Below, piece after piece: positions 59,716 to 64,000 of a stretch of 64,000 bases of DNA (position 1 is its first letter; every line of letters starts with the position of its first letter). The notes under the pieces are model-generated. The model did no database searches, was not told the DNA's origin, and worked only from the letters and a program-made list of their open reading frames with translations. The stretch spans positions 122,029-186,028 of the forward strand of contig CAJPFG010000009.1 of assembly GCA_905339235.1 (NCBI GenBank), read 5' to 3'. The stretch is from Phycisphaerales bacterium (GTDB lineage Bacteria > Planctomycetota > Phycisphaerae > Phycisphaerales > UBA1924). The position numbers were made by a program, and so were the translations under genes.

Positions 59716-61367
59716 GACTTCTTTCCCCCTCGGCGGATGCTCGCGCGGATGTAGCGCCGGCTGATCGGAGAGAGATCATCGGGCGGAACGAACGCTTCGA
59801 TCAGGACGAAGCCCCGGACCTCGTGCGCTGCACGCAGCGCCTCGCGAAGCTCTTCGCGCGTTCTCGCCTCGAAGCCGACGCCTCCCCAGGCCTGCGCGAG
59901 CGCGGCGTAGGGCCAGCTCGGGACCGCCAGCAGGTCGGCCCTCGGCGAGACGGGTCGGAAGATGTTCCAGCCTCCGTTGTTGAGCAGCACGACGATCGGC
60001 GAAAGCCCGCGCGGGACGGCATGGGCGATCTCGGGCCCCGTCATCTGGAAGGCGCCGTCGCCGGAGAGGACGAGCGGACGAACGCCGGTTCCGATCTCGG
60101 CTCCCATTGCCGCCGGCACCGCGAACCCCATCGAAGCGTAGTAGCCCTGCGAGAAGTAGAGCCCCCCTTCGCGGAGCCTCAACTCGAGGCCTCCGAAGAG
60201 CATGTCGCCCGCCTCGGCGAAGACGTGGTAGCGCGCGTGCGACCAGAGAAAGTCGTTCACCTCGAGAAGCAGGTCGTTCACCGAGAGCGGCGCTCGAGGC
60301 TTCGCGCTCCGCCTGCGCCGATCGAGATTGTCGTGGTAGACGACCTTCTCGCGGAAGCGGGGGAGCTTCTCGTCGGCGACCGCTCGGACGAACGCGCCGA
60401 GCTGCACTTCGGTGTACTGATGGAACGAGACGTTCACGCGGTCGGCCAGCGCCCAGATCGAGCGTTCGCGCTTCACTTCGGGCTTCGCGGCGCCGAGATT
60501 CATGTCGGTCAGCACCGTTCCGAGCGCGAGAACGAGGTCGGCGTCGCGAACGCGCTTGCCGATCGCGGGAGGGCTGAAGGGCCCCTGGTAGATCCCCATG
60601 TGGAGGGGATGGTCCATGGGGAAGACTCCCTTCGCGTCGATGGTCGTCACGACGGGGATGCGGAGCTTCTCGGCGAGGCGTCGGAGCTCGCGTTCGGCGC
60701 GCTCGCGATGGAGCTCGAGCCCGGCGATCAAGACGGGCCGCTTCGCACGGCCGAGCCTCGCGACCGTCTCGGCGACGGCCTCGGCGAGCTTTCGAGGATC
60801 CGACGGCGGCCCGGGAAAGCTCCCGTCCCAATCCTGGATCTCGGGCGGGATGGGGATCTCGGCCTCGACCTGGTCGCGATGGATCTCGAGGTAGCCGGGC
60901 CGGAGCTCGGTCAGGATCTTTCGTACGAGGTCGTGGATCTCCTCGGCGGCGGTCGCCGGATGGCGGAGGATCCTCGCATCACAGGTGACTTCGGCGAAGA
61001 CCCGGCACTGCCCCTCGAGGTGCTTGGCCTGATGATGGATTCCCGAGAGGCGCGCCTCGGTCTCACCGGGCCCTCCGGATACGACGAGCAGCGGCACCTG
61101 TTCCGCGTAGGCGCCGGCGATCGGGTTCACGCAGTTGTAGCCACCCGCGCCGTAGGTGACGCAGACGACGCCGAGCCGGCGCGTGCTCCTCGCGTAGCCG
61201 TCGGCGGCGAACCCCACGGCGGGCTCGTGCGAGAAAGTCACGACGTCGAGATCCCGGTCGCGCCCGAAGCGGTGGAAGAGACCGAGGACGAGATCTCCAG
61301 GAAGGCCGAAGATGTGACTCACCCCGGCGCGCTCGAGGTACGCGACGAGGAAATCCCCGAGCTTCAT
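59712..61367 (-). CDS. Thiamine-diphosphate decarboxylase-like enzyme
   Basis: A 551-residue ThDP enzyme of the pyruvate/indolepyruvate decarboxylase group. The first domain begins [19 protein letters not shown] and has the catalytic Glu in [14 protein letters not shown]. The cofactor-binding motif is [10 protein letters not shown] to LLNNGGWN (GDG to NN). The central domain and its ADLVLALGT segment suggest a 2-oxo acid decarboxylase rather than acetolactate synthase. The exact substrate is unknown. The ATG giving [10 protein letters not shown] is favoured over an ATG four codons upstream. Confidence 0.85.
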   Translation of the reverse strand: MKLGDFLVAYLERAGVSHIFGLPGDLVLGLFHRFGRDRDLDVVTFSHEPAVGFAADGYARSTRRLGVVCVTYGAGGYNCVNPIAGAYAEQVPLLVVSGGPGETEARLSGIHHQAKHLEGQCRVFAEVTCDARILRHPATAAEEIHDLVRKILTELRPGYLEIHRDQVEAEIPIPPEIQDWDGSFPGPPSDPRKLAEAVAETVARLGRAKRPVLIAGLELHRERAERELRRLAEKLRIPVVTTIDAKGVFPMDHPLHMGIYQGPFSPPAIGKRVRDADLVLALGTVLTDMNLGAAKPEVKRERSIWALADRVNVSFHQYTEVQLGAFVRAVADEKLPRFREKVVYHDNLDRRRRSAKPRAPLSVNDLLLEVNDFLWSHARYHVFAEAGDMLFGGLELRLREGGLYFSQGYYASMGFAVPAAMGAEIGTGVRPLVLSGDGAFQMTGPEIAHAVPRGLSPIVVLLNNGGWNIFRPVSPRADLLAVPSWPYAALAQAWGGVGFEARTREELREALRAAHEVRGFVLIEAFVPPDDLSPISRRYIRASIRRGGKKS

Positions 61368-61414
61368 GCGTGATCGCATGGCCGAGGTTCGAGCCCGCCG
61401 CCGCCCGCGCTCTT

Positions 61415-61972
61415 TCACGGCATCCCCCCGCTGCGTCGCAGGATCTCCCATTGGTAGAGCCCCGCGAGCACGAGCGCATGGTCGATCGCGCCGCTTCGAA
61501 CGAGCTCCGGGATCGCTTCGATCGCCACCAGCTCGACGGCGGTCTCCTCGGTGCCGTGGTTCATCACCTCGCCGACGCGCTGCGCTCCCGGCGCAAGGAA
61601 AGTGTGGAGACGGTTTCCGAAGAGCGCGGGGTTCGGGTTCACGTCTCCGACGGCGATCGCCCGCGGCGCCGCGAAGCCCGTCTCCTCGCGAAGTTCGCGG
61701 AGCGCAGCGTCGGCGGGAGTCTCGCCCGGGTCGACCAGCCCGCCCGGGATCTCGAGCGTCATCGACTGCGATCCGTGCCGATACTGGCGGACGAGCACGA
61801 TGCGCTCGTCTTGCGTCACGGGGATCACGTTCACCCACGACGGCGACTCGATGCAGAAGAAATCGTGCTCCGCACCCGTCGACGGAGAGCGGGCGAGCAC
61901 GCGCTCGACGCGGAACACCCGGCAGTCGCGCAAAGGCTCGCGACCAATCCGCTGCCAGGGACGCGGACTCAA
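61415..61972 (-). CDS. Nudix hydrolase, ADP-ribose pyrophosphatase-like
   Basis: A 185-residue Nudix enzyme. The Nudix box [24 protein letters not shown] matches GX5EX7REUXEEXGU in full. EIPGG just before it fits the ADP-ribose/nucleoside-diphosphate-sugar subgroup. The start is TTG, overlapping the stop of the upstream lipoprotein gene as TTGA. Forty-seven bases separate its stop from the ThDP-enzyme start. Confidence 0.85.
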   Translation of the reverse strand: MSPRPWQRIGREPLRDCRVFRVERVLARSPSTGAEHDFFCIESPSWVNVIPVTQDERIVLVRQYRHGSQSMTLEIPGGLVDPGETPADAALRELREETGFAAPRAIAVGDVNPNPALFGNRLHTFLAPGAQRVGEVMNHGTEETAVELVAIEAIPELVRSGAIDHALVLAGLYQWEILRRSGGMP

Positions 61973-62538
61973 GGCGCCTCGCCGAGAACGATCGTGACGC
62001 CCTCGGCGCCCGGCTCGACCGTCGCCGAGGCCACGCCTTGCAGATCGCCGGGCGAGCGCGTGCTCGCGTTGCCGTCGCCGTCGAGGCGTGCGGCAAGTTC
62101 GAGCGGGCCCGCGAAGGCGACGGTCGCGATCATCCGGTCGTCGGCACCGATCTCGAAGTCGAGCGGAAAGACCGGCGCCTGGATGCGCTTGACGGCGATC
62201 GGAGGTCCGCTGCCGCGCCTCGCGATCACGAAGAGGATCGCTTGCCCCGCCGCCGGCGAAGCCGCACCCGGAGCGAGCTCGACGCGCCCGCGCACCGGAG
62301 GACCGGACGTCGCGGCGGGCGCGGTCTCCTCGGCCGGAGGCGGCGGAAGTCCGGGCTCGCCCGACGCCTGCCCGGCCGGTCGCTCCGCGAGCGCGGCGCC
62401 GGGAGGGAAGATCTTTCTCAGATCGGGCTGCGAAGCGGTCTCGCCGGGAACGTAGGGCTCGAGGTTCCGATGGCAGCCCGACCCGGCCATCATGCAGATC
62501 GTGAATGCGATGGCGGTCGTCGCGGGAAGCGCACGCAT
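61969..62538 (-). CDS. Putative lipoprotein of unknown function
   Basis: A 189-residue protein. The N-terminus [22 protein letters not shown] is a lipoprotein signal with lipobox GSGC, so Cys22 is the probable lipidated residue. The first 70 mature residues are Pro/Glu-rich and the rest is beta-like ([23 protein letters not shown]). I do not recognise it; the C-terminal stretch resembles cytochrome-c-type biogenesis accessory or carboxypeptidase-regulatory-like domains only in general character. It is divergent from purE. Confidence 0.75.
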   Translation of the reverse strand: MRALPATTAIAFTICMMAGSGCHRNLEPYVPGETASQPDLRKIFPPGAALAERPAGQASGEPGLPPPPAEETAPAATSGPPVRGRVELAPGAASPAAGQAILFVIARRGSGPPIAVKRIQAPVFPLDFEIGADDRMIATVAFAGPLELAARLDGDGNASTRSPGDLQGVASATVEPGAEGVTIVLGEAP

Positions 62539-62643
62539 CCCGAGGACGCTAGCGCACGCTCGAAGGCCTGCGGGCCGGCGATCGCGCTGGCGCTGCGGAG
62601 GCGGCGCCGCGACACTCCAGAGGTCTCGAACGGGGAGCCTGGT

Positions 62644-63201
62644 TTGGCGATTCGGTCCCGGCGCGCACGCTCGCCGCTCGTCGGCATCCTCATGGGCAGC
62701 GAATCGGATTACGACACCCTCGCGCACGCCGAGGGCGTGCTTCGTGATCTCGACGTCGCCTACGAGATCGAGGTCGTGAGCGCGCACCGGACCCCCGAAC
62801 ACATGTTCGACTACGCCCGCGAGGCCGAGGGCCGGGGGCTCTTGGTGCTGATCGCCGGCGCCGGCGGCGCCGCACATCTCCCCGGCATGGTTTCGAGCCT
62901 GACCCGGCTTCCGGTGCTCGGAGTCCCGGTCGAGAGCCGCTCGCTCAAGGGCATGGACAGCCTGCTCTCGATCGTCCAGATGCCCGCCGGGGTTCCGACG
63001 GCGACCTTCGCGATCGGCGCCGCCGGCGCGACGAACGCGGCGCTCTTCGCCGTCCGGATCCTCGCGCTTCGCGACGAACGCCTCGCGGCCGCGCTCGCCG
63101 CGCGGCGCGTCGCGAGCGATCGAAAGGCGCTCGCTGGAAACGAGCGCGTGAAAGCGCGGCTTCGAAGCGACGTCGCGAAGCCCTCGAAGCGCCGGCGATG
63201 A
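62644..63201 (+). CDS. purE: N5-carboxyaminoimidazole ribonucleotide mutase (PurE)
   Basis: PurE class I (185 aa with TTG start) catalyses the N5-CAIR to CAIR step in purine synthesis. [35 protein letters not shown] and [25 protein letters not shown] are diagnostic. The TTG start has GGGGAG about six bases upstream and gives a short basic leader; an ATG at 62692 would cut into the conserved SESD region. The purK start overlaps its stop (ATGA). Confidence 0.93.
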   Translation: MAIRSRRARSPLVGILMGSESDYDTLAHAEGVLRDLDVAYEIEVVSAHRTPEHMFDYAREAEGRGLLVLIAGAGGAAHLPGMVSSLTRLPVLGVPVESRSLKGMDSLLSIVQMPAGVPTATFAIGAAGATNAALFAVRILALRDERLAAALAARRVASDRKALAGNERVKARLRSDVAKPSKRRR

Positions 63202-64000
63202 AGCGCGTCGGAATCCTCGGCGGCGGGCAGCTCGGCCTCCTGCTCGCCGAGGCGGTGAACCAGCTCGACGCCGAGGCCCGGGTCTACGATCCGGATCCCG
63301 GATGCCCGGCAGCGAGACGGCTCGCGAACGTGACGACGGCGGATTGGTTCGACGCTCGCGAGCTCTCGCGTTTCGCGTCGACGTGTGACGTTCTCACCTA
63401 CGAGTTCGAGAACGTTCCCGTCGCTCCGCTCCACGCGCTCGGGGGAGCGGTGCCGATCGTTCCGGGGATCGGGATCCTCGAGACCACGCAGGACCGCGTT
63501 CGCGAAAAGGAGTTCCTTCGAAAGGAGGGGCTCCCCGTGGTCCGCTTCGCGGCAGTCCGGGAAGGCGACGATCCGCACGCTGCGGCCGAGGAGATCGGGT
63601 TTCCACTGATCGCGAAAACCGCGCGAGGTGGCTACGACGGCAAGGGCCAGCATCGGATCGAGTCCCACGCCGAGCTCGCCGAGCTCGGCATGCCGCGGCC
63701 CTGGGTTTTCGAGGAGCCGATCGACATCGCCGCCGAGCTCTCGTGCATCGTGGCGCGCGCCGCGAATGGCTCCGAGTTCGCCTTCCCGCTCTTCGAGAAC
63801 GAGCACCGCGAGCACGTCCTCGACCTCACGCTGGTTCCGGCGGGAGTCGAGCCGGCCGTCGCCGAGCAGGTGCGTCGGGTCGCGCTCGCCTCCGCGCGCG
63901 CGATGGGAGTCGTGGGCCTGCTCACGGTCGAGTTCTTCGTCGGCCGGAGCCGGAGCGGCGAAGGCGGCGTTCGAAGCGGGGGCTTCGAAGTCTTCGTGAA
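63198..64000 (+). CDS. purK: N5-carboxyaminoimidazole ribonucleotide synthase (PurK), partial
   Basis: The first 267 residues of PurK, cut by the window edge. The ATP-grasp enzyme makes N5-CAIR from AIR, bicarbonate and [19 protein letters not shown] opens the N-terminal Rossmann domain. EFENVPV, the [12 protein letters not shown] loop and [16 protein letters not shown] are typical. The ATG overlaps the purE stop as ATGA. The C-terminal part lies outside the window. Confidence 0.95.
   Translation, partial: MKRVGILGGGQLGLLLAEAVNQLDAEARVYDPDPGCPAARRLANVTTADWFDARELSRFASTCDVLTYEFENVPVAPLHALGGAVPIVPGIGILETTQDRVREKEFLRKEGLPVVRFAAVREGDDPHAAAEEIGFPLIAKTARGGYDGKGQHRIESHAELAELGMPRPWVFEEPIDIAAELSCIVARAANGSEFAFPLFENEHREHVLDLTLVPAGVEPAVAEQVRRVALASARAMGVVGLLTVEFFVGRSRSGEGGVRSGGFEVFV

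Overview
The window is a GC-rich bacterial contig with two parts that do not look alike. They meet inside one gene, the citrate synthase at 48368-49552. From the left edge to about 49.2 kb the genes look like a planctomycete, probably of the Phycisphaerae. The signs are a ribosomal cluster missing several usual members, a ThiD2-ThiE fusion, an AroDE fusion, a MerR-type HTH fused to a receiver domain, many prepilin-type proteins, and a secreted protein whose N-terminus carries an ESLESRTVLDG-type motif. From about 49.2 kb to the right edge codon choice changes abruptly: codons ending in C (ACC, GCC, GGC) give way to codons ending in G (ACG, GCG, TCG, GGG). The second part probably comes from another high-GC Gram-negative bacterium. 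The switch falls in the conserved GFGHRVYKEGDPR-coding stretch, so an assembly chimera is the simplest explanation; gene-internal recombination is the alternative.

Layout, left part. 0.1-0.4 kb: a small Cys-rich lipoprotein. 0.5-16.1 kb, minus strand: an S10-spc-alpha supercluster read right to left (rpsJ, rplC, terminator, rplD, rplW, rplB, rpsS, rplV, rpsC, rplP, rpmC, rpsQ, rplN, rplX, rplE, rpsN, rpsH, rplF, rplR, rpsE, rplO, secY, infA, rpmJ, rpsM, rpsK, terminator, rpoA, rplQ). The usual rpmD, adk, map and rpsD are absent from their places. 16.4-22.2 kb: a secreted hypothetical, ruvB, a ThiF/MoeB-type adenylyltransferase, a GNAT acetyltransferase, rpsL-rpsG and a MazG-like protein. 22.2-24.4 kb: a prepilin/pseudopilin cluster. 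24.7-28.7 kb: a large secreted repeat protein, an HTH-receiver regulator and a coiled-coil zinc-ribbon protein. 28.8-32 kb: cdsA, uppS and purA. 32-48.2 kb: housekeeping and accessory genes including FHA, hemW, a pseudouridine synthase, a degenerate 6-phosphogluconolactonase homologue, thiE, an M16 peptidase, recO, a FabZ-ACP-FabZ trio, aroDE, a flavoprotein, prfA and a phosphotransferase.

Layout, right part. An MFS transporter follows citrate synthase. A minus-strand operon spans 50.8-58.5 kb. It encodes an RTX/cadherin-like surface protein with an N-terminal LEPRILLSA motif, a PilZ protein, a GAF-HlyD fusion, a PqqD-like/M50 protease/HlyD fusion and a separate HlyD adaptor. No ABC ATPase or outer-membrane channel gene is present. 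I read it as a candidate non-canonical, possibly c-di-GMP-responsive, export or anchoring system for the RTX protein; this is the most novel unit in the window. It is followed by nagZ, a ThDP decarboxylase-like enzyme, a Nudix hydrolase, a lipoprotein, and purE with purK cut by the window edge.

Other notable points are ribosomal protein L22 fused to an N-terminal Cro/C1-like HTH domain, a zinc-less S14, Arg at position 88 of S12, a 20-glycine run in S5, and a terminator plus a highly structured leader between rplC and rplD. No rRNA, tRNA, CRISPR array or insertion sequence was seen.
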